A stretch of DNA of 64,000 nt from Trueperaceae bacterium (GTDB taxonomy: Bacteria > Deinococcota > Deinococci > Deinococcales > Trueperaceae): assembly GCA_011389865.1 (NCBI GenBank), contig JAABTL010000003.1:85931-149930 (forward strand), given 5' to 3'. The notes under the pieces were generated by a model, which was not told where the DNA came from, ran no database searches, and was given only the letters and a program-made list of their open reading frames with translations. The stretch's first letter is position 1. Each line of letters starts with the position of its first letter. Positions 24,886-33,342 of this stretch are shown here, one piece after another. The position numbers and the translations under genes were made by a program.

Positions 24886-25908
24886 ATGCACCGACGCCTG
24901 CCCACCGCCTTCGTGACCGTCGCGCTCCTCGCGCTGCTGGGGCTCACCAGCGCGCAGGGGGTCGTCAACGTCTACTCCGCGCGTCACTACGACTCCGACA
25001 CGACCCTCTTCGAGGCCTTCACCGAGGCGACCGGGATCGAAGTCAACCTCATCGAGGCCGGTGCGGACGAACTCATCCAGCGCATCCTCAGCGAGGGCGC
25101 GAACAGCCCCGCCGACGTCATCATCACCGTCGACGCCGGACGCCTCTGGCGCGCCGACGACGCCGGCATCCTCGCCCCCGTCGAATCGGACGCGCTCGAG
25201 GCCGCGATCCCGGCCAACCTCCGCCATCCGGACGGGCACTGGTTCGGGCTCTCACAGCGCGTCCGCGGCCTCGTCTACAGCAGCGATCGCGTCGATCCGG
25301 CCGAGCTGTCGACCTACGAGGATCTGGCGACCGACGCGTGGCGTGACCGCGTGTGCGTCCGCTCCTCGACCAACATCTACAACATCTCGCTCACCGCGTC
25401 GGTCATCGCCAGCGCCGGCGTCGACGCGGCGCAGGCCTGGGCCGACGGCATCGCTCGGAACCTCGCGCGCTCCCCGCAGGGCGGCGACACCGACCAGATC
25501 CGTGCGGTGGCCGCGGCCGAGTGCGACGTCGCGATCGTGAACCACTACTACCTCGCCCGCCTCATCGCCTCGAGCGATCCGGCCGACCAGGCCGTCGTGG
25601 CTGCCGTCGGCATGTTCTTCCCCAACCAGGAGGACCGCGGCACGCACGTCAACATCAGCGGCGCTGGCGTGGTCGCGACGGCCCCCAACCGGGAGAACGC
25701 GATCCGCTTCATCGAGTTCCTCGCGACGCCCGAGGCGCAGGAGGTGTTCGCGAAGGCGAACCACGAGTTCCCCGCCGTCGAGGGCGTCGCGGTGTCCGAG
25801 GCCGTGGCCGGCTTCGGGACGTTCCGGACCGACGAACTCAACGTCGCCGCGGTCGGCGAGAACAGCGCGGAGGCGCTGCGGGTAATGGACCGCGCCAACT
25901 GGCCCTGA
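24886..25908 (+). CDS. Ferric-iron ABC transporter substrate-binding protein (FbpA/FutA-like)
   Basis: This 340-residue protein has a signal peptide (FVTVALLALLGLTSAQG) and a mature start VVNVYSARHYDSDTTLFEAF, which is the FbpA/FutA hallmark (VYSxRHY). The Tyr pair expected to bind iron is in NHYYLARLI. ATG at 24886 has GGGAGG upstream; the ATG at 24811 would run through the operator. It follows the permease gene in a permease-first order, with its own promoter. Confidence 0.9.
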   Translation: MHRRLPTAFVTVALLALLGLTSAQGVVNVYSARHYDSDTTLFEAFTEATGIEVNLIEAGADELIQRILSEGANSPADVIITVDAGRLWRADDAGILAPVESDALEAAIPANLRHPDGHWFGLSQRVRGLVYSSDRVDPAELSTYEDLATDAWRDRVCVRSSTNIYNISLTASVIASAGVDAAQAWADGIARNLARSPQGGDTDQIRAVAAAECDVAIVNHYYLARLIASSDPADQAVVAAVGMFFPNQEDRGTHVNISGAGVVATAPNRENAIRFIEFLATPEAQEVFAKANHEFPAVEGVAVSEAVAGFGTFRTDELNVAAVGENSAEALRVMDRANWP

Positions 25909-25964
25909 TGCCGGGCACGGCGCGCCGCCGACCTGCGTCGGACGCGCGCAGCGGCGAGCCACGA

Positions 25965-25995
25965 GCGGGCGCGCGCCAAGGCGGCGCGCGCCCGC
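25965..25995. terminator. Strong GC hairpin between convergent genes
   Basis: GCGGGCGCGCGCC (25965-25977) pairs perfectly with GGCGCGCGCCCGC (25983-25995), 13 pairs with loop AAGGC. It separates the iron-binding-protein gene from the convergent permease gene and could end both transcripts. A second hairpin, CCGCGGG-CAGGCA-CCCGCGG, follows at 26013-26032. Confidence 0.6.
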
Positions 25996-26037
25996 GCCCG
26001 TCGCTCAGGTCGCCGCGGGCAGGCACCCGCGGGCCCG

Positions 26038-27801
26038 TCAGAACGGCCACACCCGCGGGATCATGAGCAGGGAGACGGCTGCGGTGACGAGCAACAGCGG
26101 CACGCCCGCGCGCAAGAAGTCGCTGAACACGTAACCGCCGGGGCCGTACACCATCAGGTTCGTCTGGTAGCCGATGGGCGTCGCGACGGCGGCGGCCGCG
26201 GCCAACACGATCGCCATGACGAAGGGCATCGGATCGACGCCGAGGCCCGCGGCGGCGGCGACCGCGATCGGGAACATCAACACCACGGCGGCGTTGTTGG
26301 TGATCACCTGGCTGAACGCCGACGTGAGGGCGAAGAGCGCCAGCAACGCGAGAAAGGGATCGTCGCCCACGCGTGCGATCACCACCGCCGCGGTCGTGCC
26401 GGCCAGGCCCGAGGCGTCCATCGCGCGGCCCACGCCGATCGAGCAGCCGATCACCAGGACGACCTGCCAGTCGACACTGCTTCGCGCCGCCTCGACGCTC
26501 GTGCAGCGGCTCGCCAGCATCGCGATCGCGGCGACCAGCGCGGCCTGCAGCATCGTCAGGATGCCGAGGGCGGCGGCGACGACCATCGCCGCGAGGATCC
26601 CGACCGCCAGGAGCGCGCGGTCGAAGCGCAGCGGACGGCTGTCGGGCAGCGCACTGACCAGGAAGAAGTCGCGGCTGTGGCGATGGCGCTCCACGAACGC
26701 CGGCGGGGCCTCGAGTAGCAGCGTGTCGCCCGGGCGCAGGACGATGTCGCGCAGGTTGCCCGTGACGCGAGCGGCGTTTCGGGCCACGGCGATGACGACC
26801 GCGCCGTAGCGCGTCCGGAAGCGACCGGCGCGGATGCTGCCGCCCACCAGCGGCGAGGTGTCCGAGACAACGGCCTCGGTCAGCACACGCTCGCTGCGGG
26901 GGGCATCGAGCTTGAACACCTGATCGGTGGCCGGTGTCAGGCCGTGGCGGCGCTGCAGGTCGACGACCGAGTCGATCTCGCCCGCCAGGACCAAGCGGTC
27001 ACCGGCGTGAAGCCGATATTGGGCACCGACGACGGGGAAGACCTCACCCGCCCGATGGACCTCGATGAGCTGCAGGCCGCTCTCGTCGGCGATGCCCGAT
27101 TCCGCTACGGTGCGGTTGGCGAGCGGCCCGTCGGTATCGACCGTCATCTCCACCGTGTACTCGCGCGGATCCGCGAAGGTCGCCCGCGCTGGGCTGCGGT
27201 CGGGCAGCAGCCAGCGCGACGTCGCGACCAGGAACACGAGCCCGACCACGGCGACCGGCACGCCCACCCAAGCGATCTCGAAGAAGCCCATGCCCACGCC
27301 ACGCTGCTCGATCAACAGGCCGTGCGCGACGAGCGTGGGACTGGTGCCGACGAGGGTGCACATCCCCCCGAGCATCGCGGCGTACGACAGCGGGATCATC
27401 AGCTTCGAGGGTGGCAGCCGGTGGGTCTTGGCCCAGTCCTGGACGGCAGGGATCAGCATCGCGACGATCGGCGTGTTGTTGAGGAAGGCGCTGAAGGCGG
27501 CCACGGGCGCGGTGAGACGCACCTGGGCGCTGGTGAGCCCTCGGGGGCGCCCGAGCAGCGCGCGCGAGATGCGCTGCACGCTGCCGGTCTCTCGCAGGCC
27601 GGACACGACCACGTACAGGATGGCTACCGTGACCACGCCCTCGTTGGCGAACCCCGAGAACGCCTCGCCGGGCGTCAGCACACCGACGAGAAGCAGCACC
27701 GCCAGCGCGGCGAGGAACAGGACCTCGGGCGCGATGCGCGTGCGCACCAGCGCGGCGAGCAGCGCGACCAAGACGGCGGCCGTCCACATGGCGGGCGACA
27801 T
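26038..27801 (-). CDS. SLC13/DASS-like permease with two RCK_C (TrkA-C) domains
   Basis: This 587-residue membrane protein belongs to the SAC1-like branch of the ion transporter superfamily. It has about five N-terminal helices (with FLNNTPIVAMLIPA), then two regulatory RCK_C domains (about residues 205-375: EMTVDTDGPLANRTVAESGI and TSPLVGGSIRAGRFR), then the remaining helices with the duplicated motif VITNNAAVVLMFPIA. Relatives carry sulfate or dicarboxylates, but the substrate cannot be assigned. The start ATG has TAAGGT five bases upstream, which could act as a leaderless -10 or, as AAGGTGG, as a weak ribosome site. Confidence 0.85.
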   Translation of the reverse strand: MSPAMWTAAVLVALLAALVRTRIAPEVLFLAALAVLLLVGVLTPGEAFSGFANEGVVTVAILYVVVSGLRETGSVQRISRALLGRPRGLTSAQVRLTAPVAAFSAFLNNTPIVAMLIPAVQDWAKTHRLPPSKLMIPLSYAAMLGGMCTLVGTSPTLVAHGLLIEQRGVGMGFFEIAWVGVPVAVVGLVFLVATSRWLLPDRSPARATFADPREYTVEMTVDTDGPLANRTVAESGIADESGLQLIEVHRAGEVFPVVGAQYRLHAGDRLVLAGEIDSVVDLQRRHGLTPATDQVFKLDAPRSERVLTEAVVSDTSPLVGGSIRAGRFRTRYGAVVIAVARNAARVTGNLRDIVLRPGDTLLLEAPPAFVERHRHSRDFFLVSALPDSRPLRFDRALLAVGILAAMVVAAALGILTMLQAALVAAIAMLASRCTSVEAARSSVDWQVVLVIGCSIGVGRAMDASGLAGTTAAVVIARVGDDPFLALLALFALTSAFSQVITNNAAVVLMFPIAVAAAAGLGVDPMPFVMAIVLAAAAAVATPIGYQTNLMVYGPGGYVFSDFLRAGVPLLLVTAAVSLLMIPRVWPF

Positions 27802-28024
27802 GATCCACCTTAGCGGGCGGACGCGCGCGGCATGGCGCGACCCGTGTCCGAGCGCGCGGCACGCTCGGGATGCTCTGCCACGAGGAGCGCCGCAGGAGGC
27901 GCAGGCGGCCAGGGTGTCGGTTCCACGCCTCGGCCGTGATCGGCCCGTGGGTCGGCAGGACCGTGCCGAACTGGGCGACCCCGATGGCGCCGATCGGCTC
28001 CAGGACCGGGTCGCGTCGCCGGGC

Positions 28025-29449
28025 CTAAGGTCCTGCGTCCAACTCGAACACCTTGCCCGGGTTCATGATGAGGTTCGGGTCCCAGGCGCGTTTGATGGCG
28101 CGCATGAGGTCGATCTCGACGGGGTTGGTGACGTCGGGGAGGTATTTCTTGCGCTTGAGGCCGATGCCGTGCTCGCCGCTGATCTTGCCGCCGAGCCCCT
28201 GGACGAAGTGGTAGAGCTCCCGCAGGCAGGCGTCCTTGTTCCGCAACCAGGTCGCGTCGTCCATGGCCGGGTCCTTGACCAGCGTGGCGTGGAGGTTGCC
28301 GTCGCCGGCGTGTCCGTAGCAGGGGATCTGCATGCCGTAGGTGGCGGCGAGCCGCTCGAGCTCGGGGATGACGTCGGGGATGCTGGCTACGGGGACGACG
28401 ATGTCCTCCAGGCTCTGCACCGGGCTGGCGACCTTGAAGGCCTCGGCGATGTTGCGGCGCACGGCCCACACCCGCTCCACCGCGTTGCGGTCCTCGGCGA
28501 CGTACACCTCGATGGCGCCGTGCTTCTCGCACAGGTCGCCGATCGCGAGCAGGTCGGCCTCGACCGCGGCGGGGTCGTTGCCGTCGACCTCGATGAGCAG
28601 CATGGCGCCGGCGTTCTCGGAGGGCAGTGTCTCGTTGAGGTACTCGCAACTCGTCTGGAAGGAGAGCCGGTCCATGAACTCGATGCCGGTGGGCACGATG
28701 CCCTGCCGCAACATCCGGGGCACCAGGTCGATCGCCGCGCGTGGGCTCTCGAACAGCACCAGCAGGTCGGAGGCCGCCTTGGGGTAGGCGGTCAGCTTGA
28801 TGATCGCTTGGGTGACGATGCCGAGGGTGCCTTCGCTGCCGATGACGAGTTGTTTGAGGTCGTAGCCGCTGACGTCCTTGGCGAGTTTGCCGCCGAGCCA
28901 CACGACGTCGCCGGTGGGGGTCACCAGCTCCAGTCCCATGACGTAGCGGCCGGTGACGCCGTACTTGACGGCCTTGCCGCCGCCGGCGTTCTCGGCGATG
29001 TTGCCGCCGATCTGGCAGGTCTCGACGCTCATCGGGTAGCCGGCGAAGAAGAGGCCGTGTTCGGCGACGGTGTGGGCGAGGTCGTTGGTGACCATGCCGG
29101 CCTCTGCGGTGATGGTCATGTTGTCGAGGTCGAGGTCGATGAGTTTGTCCATGCGTTCGAGGCTGATGAGGATGCCGCCGAAGACGGGGATGGCGCCGCC
29201 GGAGAGGCCGCTGCCGGCGCCGCGGGGGGTGATGGGGATGTGGTGGTGGTTGGCGAGGCGAACGATGGCGGCGACGTGTTCGGTGGTGGTGGGGAGGACG
29301 ACGGCCTCGGGCGCGTGGGCGTACTCCTCGGCGCTGGTCTCGTCGTGCGCGTAGGTTTCGAGGCGCTCCTCGTCGATCCAGACGCTCTTCTCGCCCACGA
29401 TGGCGCGCAGCTCGGCGACGACGCCGGCGGTGACGGTGCCGTAGGTCAT
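28025..29449 (-). CDS. glcD: FAD-linked glycolate/D-lactate oxidase subunit (GlcD type)
   Basis: This 474-residue flavoprotein has an N-terminal PCMH-type FAD-binding domain (PRGAGSGLSGGAIPVFGGIL) and a C-terminal FAD-linked oxidase domain with YGHAGDGNLHATLV and GEHGIGLKRKKYLP. It oxidises a 2-hydroxyacid such as D-lactate or glycolate. Its ATG overlaps the etfA stop by four bases, so it is coupled to an electron transfer flavoprotein that would take its electrons. This gene order resembles ETF-linked lactate dehydrogenases; no Fe-S subunit (GlcF) is adjacent. The region downstream (27802-28024) shows no gene I can defend. Confidence 0.88.
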   Translation of the reverse strand: MTYGTVTAGVVAELRAIVGEKSVWIDEERLETYAHDETSAEEYAHAPEAVVLPTTTEHVAAIVRLANHHHIPITPRGAGSGLSGGAIPVFGGILISLERMDKLIDLDLDNMTITAEAGMVTNDLAHTVAEHGLFFAGYPMSVETCQIGGNIAENAGGGKAVKYGVTGRYVMGLELVTPTGDVVWLGGKLAKDVSGYDLKQLVIGSEGTLGIVTQAIIKLTAYPKAASDLLVLFESPRAAIDLVPRMLRQGIVPTGIEFMDRLSFQTSCEYLNETLPSENAGAMLLIEVDGNDPAAVEADLLAIGDLCEKHGAIEVYVAEDRNAVERVWAVRRNIAEAFKVASPVQSLEDIVVPVASIPDVIPELERLAATYGMQIPCYGHAGDGNLHATLVKDPAMDDATWLRNKDACLRELYHFVQGLGGKISGEHGIGLKRKKYLPDVTNPVEIDLMRAIKRAWDPNLIMNPGKVFELDAGP

Positions 29450-30459
29450 GCGCGGTCCTCCTCGCCGCCGCGCCGGCGCTCGTCGAGGCGCCGCTGCAGC
29501 TCGTTCAGCACCTGGAACAGGTCGCCGACGATGCCGAAGTCCGCCACCTGATGCAGGCTGGCATCCGGGTCGCTGTTGATCGACACGATCGTCTCGCTGG
29601 TCTTGATGCCGGCGAGGTGCTGGATGGCGCCCGAGATGCCGGCGCCGACGTACAGCCGCGGCGAGATCGTCTTGCCGGAGAGGCCGACCTGGTGCGGGTA
29701 GCCGATCCAGCCGCGGTCGACCGCGTCGCGGGTGGCGCCCACCGCGCCCCCGAGCGCCTTGGCGAGCCCCTGCAGCAGCGCGAAGTGCTCCGCCTTCTTC
29801 ATCCCGCGGCCGCCGGCGATCACGACGTCGGCCTCCTCGAGGTTGACGAAGTCGACGGCGTCGCCGCGGTAGCCGCGCGCCTGCACGCGCTCGTCCACGA
29901 GGACGAGGTCCAGCGGGACCTCGATCACGCGCCCGGCGCGGGTCGGGTCGGCGGGCAGCGGGCGACTCGACTTCGGCCGCACCGTCGCCATCTGCGGCCG
30001 GTGGTCGGGCGTCTTGATCGTCGCCATGATGTTCCCGCCGATCGCCGGGCGCGTCTGCAGCAGGTGCCCCGTGCCCGGCTCGATGTCGAGCTCGGTGCAG
30101 TCGGCGGTGAGGCCCGCATGGCTACGCACGGCGACGTGCGGCATCAGCGTGCGGCCGGTCGAGGTGGCGGCCGCCAGGATGACGCTGGGCCGGTAGGTCT
30201 TGATCAGGTGGACGAGCACGTTGCTGTACGTCTCGCAGGTGAAGCTCGCCAACCGTGGGTCCTGGATGGCGTAGACCTCGTCGGCGCCGTGGTGGACCAG
30301 CGTCTGCAGCTGCTCGTCGGAGACGCCGTCGCCGATCAGCAGCGACGCGAGCTTGGTGTCGAGCTTGTCGGCGAGCGCGCGCCCGCGCCCCAGGAGCTCG
30401 TACGACACGGCCTTCAGGCGTCCTTCGTGCTGCTCGGCCAGCGTCCAGACGAAGCTCAT
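29446..30459 (-). CDS. etfA: Electron transfer flavoprotein alpha subunit
   Basis: This 337-residue protein has the EtfA C-terminal FAD domain: AGGRGMKKAEHFALLQGLAK, GWIGYPHQVGLSGKTISPRL and GAGISGAIQHLAGIKTSETI. It pairs with EtfB to carry electrons from flavin dehydrogenases to the quinone pool. The ATG at 30459 overlaps the etfB stop by four bases, and the 3' end overlaps glcD. The open frame upstream is a shadow of etfB. Confidence 0.92.
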   Translation of the reverse strand: MSFVWTLAEQHEGRLKAVSYELLGRGRALADKLDTKLASLLIGDGVSDEQLQTLVHHGADEVYAIQDPRLASFTCETYSNVLVHLIKTYRPSVILAAATSTGRTLMPHVAVRSHAGLTADCTELDIEPGTGHLLQTRPAIGGNIMATIKTPDHRPQMATVRPKSSRPLPADPTRAGRVIEVPLDLVLVDERVQARGYRGDAVDFVNLEEADVVIAGGRGMKKAEHFALLQGLAKALGGAVGATRDAVDRGWIGYPHQVGLSGKTISPRLYVGAGISGAIQHLAGIKTSETIVSINSDPDASLHQVADFGIVGDLFQVLNELQRRLDERRRGGEEDRA

Positions 30460-31274
30460 GCGCGGCCCCCCGTCGGCAGCAGGTCGCGCGCATCCAGGAA
30501 CGCCAGCAGTTGGTCGACCGCGTCCGCCACGGCGTCCTCGTCGAGCGCCCGGACCAGCGTGCCGCCCCGCGTCACCTTGGGCGTCGCGACCTTGACCACC
30601 TTGGTGGGGGAGCCCTTGAGCCCCAGGTAGCTCGGCTCGAGATCGAGGTCGGCCGCGGTGAAGAGCGGGATCTCGGCCGCCTTGGCCCGCTTCTTGCCGC
30701 GCAGGGTCGGGAGCCGCGGTGCGGCGACCTCCTTGACGACGGTGATGAGCGCGGGAAAGGGCAGATCGACCACCTGGTAGCCCTCCTCGACGAGCCGCTC
30801 GACGGTGAGTCCACGCGCGGGCTCGACGCGGGTGATGGCGGCGACGTAGGTGGCGAGCGGCAGGTCGAGCCACGCCGCGATGCCGGGCCCCACCTGGCCG
30901 GTGTCGCCGTCGGTGGCGCGCTCGCCGGCGACGATGAGGTCGAAGTCGCCGAGCTTGCGGATCGCCTGGGAGAGCGTGTACGAGGTCGCCCAACTGTCGG
31001 AGCCCGCGAACGCGCGGTCCGAGATCAGCACGCCGTCGTCGCAGCCCATGGCCATGGCCTCGCGCAGCGCCTTGTCGGCCCCGCGGGGCCCCATGGTGAG
31101 CGTGGTGATGCGGCCGCCGTGCGCCTCCTTGAGACGCACCGCCGTCTCGATGGCGAACAGGTCGAGGGGGTTGACGACGGTGCCGACGCCGGCGCGGATC
31201 ATGGTGCCCGTCACCGGGTCCATCTTCACGTTGCTCGTCTCGGGCACCTGCTTGATGGGCACGATGATGTGCAC
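30456..31274 (-). CDS. etfB: Electron transfer flavoprotein beta subunit
   Basis: This 272-residue protein starts HIIVPIKQVPETSNVKMDPVTGTM and contains the EtfB signature region TGQVGPGIAAWLDLPLATYVAAI. GTG at 31274 is the start, with GGAGGCGAAGC upstream. It is the first gene of the etfB-etfA-glcD operon, and all junctions are 4-base overlaps. Confidence 0.92.
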   Translation of the reverse strand: MHIIVPIKQVPETSNVKMDPVTGTMIRAGVGTVVNPLDLFAIETAVRLKEAHGGRITTLTMGPRGADKALREAMAMGCDDGVLISDRAFAGSDSWATSYTLSQAIRKLGDFDLIVAGERATDGDTGQVGPGIAAWLDLPLATYVAAITRVEPARGLTVERLVEEGYQVVDLPFPALITVVKEVAAPRLPTLRGKKRAKAAEIPLFTAADLDLEPSYLGLKGSPTKVVKVATPKVTRGGTLVRALDEDAVADAVDQLLAFLDARDLLPTGGRA

Positions 31275-31380
31275 GCTTCGCCTCCGATGGGCGGCCTCCC
31301 CGGCGAGGTCGCGATGACTCCTGGCCCCATCATCGCGCGACCGGGCGGGTACGGATTGCCCGCGAGCGTGACCCGACACG

Positions 31381-31614
31381 TCAGTTCGTGGCGTCTGCCG
31401 CCCGCGTGCTCACCCACTCCACCCCGACGCCCGCGTGGTTCCTTACCCGATCGGCGAGCTGGGCCGCGTAGGCGAGCACCTGATCGCGGGTGTACGGCTC
31501 GGGCACGAGGGGCAGCGGGTGCGTGGGGTCATCGGGCCCGGCGATGCCGTCGGGGTGCTGGACGCCGGCTTGGTGGCCGGACCAGGGGCGGAACGCGGCC
31601 TCCTCCGACCGCAT
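31381..31614 (-). pseudogene. Short ORF, possible DinB-like gene remnant
   Basis: The frame encodes 77 residues. The segment VPEPYTRDQVLAYAAQLADRV resembles a central part of DinB-superfamily proteins, but the N-terminal helices and metal-binding His residues are absent. No ribosome site precedes the ATG. It may be the decayed end of a former gene or a chance ORF. Confidence 0.3.
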
Positions 31615-31687
31615 CTTGCCCGTTCCGCGGTATGCAGGCGCCGGCCTGGGCCGGCAGGCACGAGGCCCCGGTCGCTGGCGAATCGTC

Positions 31688-32368
31688 TCAGGCGTCGGTG
31701 CGCCGCCCCAAGGCGGCGCGCAGGTGCTCGACGAACCAGCCGCTGGCCAGGTCGACCACCGATTCCAGCGTCCCCGGCCCTTCGAAGAGGTGACCCGCGC
31801 CCGGCACGATCGCCAGCTGGTTCGGTGCCGTCAGCGCACGCTGCGCCTGCTCGTTGAGTTCGATGACCTTCGTGTCGTCCCCGCCGACGATCAGCAGGGT
31901 CGGCGCGCGGACGGCGGCGAGCAAGCCGCCGGCGAGGTCGGGTCGACCGCCACGCGACACCACCGCGGCCACGGCTTCCGGTCGCCGGGCCGCCGCGATC
32001 AGCGCGGCCGCCGCGCCCGTGCTGGCGCCGAACAGCCCGCGGGGTAACGAACCGGTCTCGTCGTCATCCGCCAGCCACGTCATCGCGCCCGTCAAGCGAC
32101 CCGCGAGCCACGCGACGTCGAAACGCAGGTCATGGGTGACGTCGTCGATGCGTTCTTCGTCCTCGGTCAGGAGGTCGATCAGCAGCGTCGCGAAGCCCGC
32201 GCGCTGCAGCCCGCGCGCCACGAAGCGGTTGCGGGGGCTGTGCCGCCCGCTGCCGCTGCCGTGCGCGAAGAGCACGACGCCGAGTGCCCCGGTGGGCGCC
32301 GCGAAGTCACCGTGCAGCGTCGCGTCCTCGGTCTCGATCTCGACTGGGCGTTCGAGGGGTTCGTCCAT
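31688..32368 (-). CDS. Alpha/beta hydrolase (dienelactone-hydrolase-like)
   Basis: This 226-residue alpha/beta-hydrolase has the oxyanion region LFAHGSGSGRHSPRN, the nucleophile elbow GLFGASTGAAAAL with the Ser, an Asp in VGGDDTKVIELN and the His in PGAGHLFEG. Proteins of this type are often encoded near phosphoribosyltransferases or stress genes, but the substrate is unknown. AGGGACGG precedes the ATG. Confidence 0.8.
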   Translation of the reverse strand: MDEPLERPVEIETEDATLHGDFAAPTGALGVVLFAHGSGSGRHSPRNRFVARGLQRAGFATLLIDLLTEDEERIDDVTHDLRFDVAWLAGRLTGAMTWLADDDETGSLPRGLFGASTGAAAALIAAARRPEAVAAVVSRGGRPDLAGGLLAAVRAPTLLIVGGDDTKVIELNEQAQRALTAPNQLAIVPGAGHLFEGPGTLESVVDLASGWFVEHLRAALGRRTDA

Positions 32369-32543
32369 GCTCGCCGTCCCTGGGGCATGCGCGCGTGAAC
32401 GGCCGTCCCCGCTCGTTCACGCCGGGCGCTTCGCTGGCCCGCACCCCCAGGTTACGTCCCCGATGGGGGTCACCTCACGTCGCGGCGCGACCTCGAGTCG
32501 CCTCACCGCCCAGCCGGGGTTCGCGTCCACGGCGATCCGGCGC

Positions 32544-33209
32544 TCAGGACGCGTCCGCGAGGAACGCCCGCTCTGCCGCGAGGGTCGCGTCGTGCTCGGT
32601 CAGGGCCCGGAACAGGGGTACGGGCACGGTGACCGCGCCCACGCCCAGACGCAGGAGGTCGCGGAAGGCCTCCGGCGAGCGGATGCTGGCGACGAGCAGA
32701 CGGAGGGCGGGCTCGCCGGCTGTCCCGTAGGCCCGCGCGACGTCCTGCATCGCGCCGACGACGGCGAGGCCGTCGCGACCCGACTCGTCCATGCGCCCCA
32801 GGTAGGGCGCGGCGTAGCGGGCGCCGATCAGCGCGGACCAGAGCACCTGCTCGGGCTCGACCACGGCCGTCATGGTGACGGGCGCGCCCTCCGCCGTCAG
32901 CGCGCTGGCTGCGGCGAAGCCCGCGCGCGTCGCGGGCAGCTTGGTGATCACCGTCGTTCCGCTGCCCAGCGCCAGATACTCGCGGGCGTCGCGCAGCATG
33001 CCGTCGACGTCCGCGTGGCGGACCTGGACGTGGACGGTCGACACCCCCAGGTCGTGCAGTCGGCGCACGAGATCCGGGAGGTCGTCCCACCCGAGGCCCG
33101 CGCGCCGCATCAGTGTCGGGTTGGTCGTGACGCCCGCCACGAGCGGGCTCGGGAGGACGCGACCGAGTTCTGCCGCGTCTGCGGAGTCGAGGTAGAGGTG
33201 CATCGCCAT
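32544..33209 (-). CDS. Transaldolase family protein, short TalC/FSA type
   Basis: This 221-residue aldolase starts MAMHLYLDSADAAEL and has the family sequence VAGVTTNPTLMRRAG. The Schiff-base Lys is in TVITKLPATRAG, as in fructose-6-phosphate aldolase and TalC. The length fits that short subgroup. The start at 33209 has GGAGG eight bases upstream. A minus-strand TAGACT at 33283-33278 could be its -10 box. Confidence 0.85.
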   Translation of the reverse strand: MAMHLYLDSADAAELGRVLPSPLVAGVTTNPTLMRRAGLGWDDLPDLVRRLHDLGVSTVHVQVRHADVDGMLRDAREYLALGSGTTVITKLPATRAGFAAASALTAEGAPVTMTAVVEPEQVLWSALIGARYAAPYLGRMDESGRDGLAVVGAMQDVARAYGTAGEPALRLLVASIRSPEAFRDLLRLGVGAVTVPVPLFRALTEHDATLAAERAFLADAS

Positions 33210-33330
33210 CGAGGGTACCTCCGTCGGGAGCAGGTGTTCGGATCCGTCGATCGAGAGCCGGCACGCCGGCATCCCGGAGTCTACCGGCCCCCCGGTCCGC
33301 GCGCGGCCGGCGAGCGGCCCGTCGCTGACG

Positions 33331-33336
33331 TAGGCT
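33331..33336 (+). promoter_or_regulatory. -10 element TAGGCT of a leaderless start
   Basis: TAGGCT ends six bases before GTG 33343 and there is no Shine-Dalgarno sequence between them. This is one of the clearest leaderless-type starts in the window. Confidence 0.55.
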
Positions 33337-33342
33337 GGTGCC

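Noticed and set aside
27802..28024. Protein-like minus-strand peptide GAIGVAQFGTVLPTHGPIT in the gap between glcD and the RCK_C permease gene
   Set aside because: No start codon, no ribosome site and no family I can name; at most a decayed fragment.
31300..31345. Imperfect hairpin (GGTCGCGATGA with ATCATCGCGCGACC) upstream of etfB
   Set aside because: The arms need a two-base bulge and no promoter can be fixed, so it was not listed as an element.
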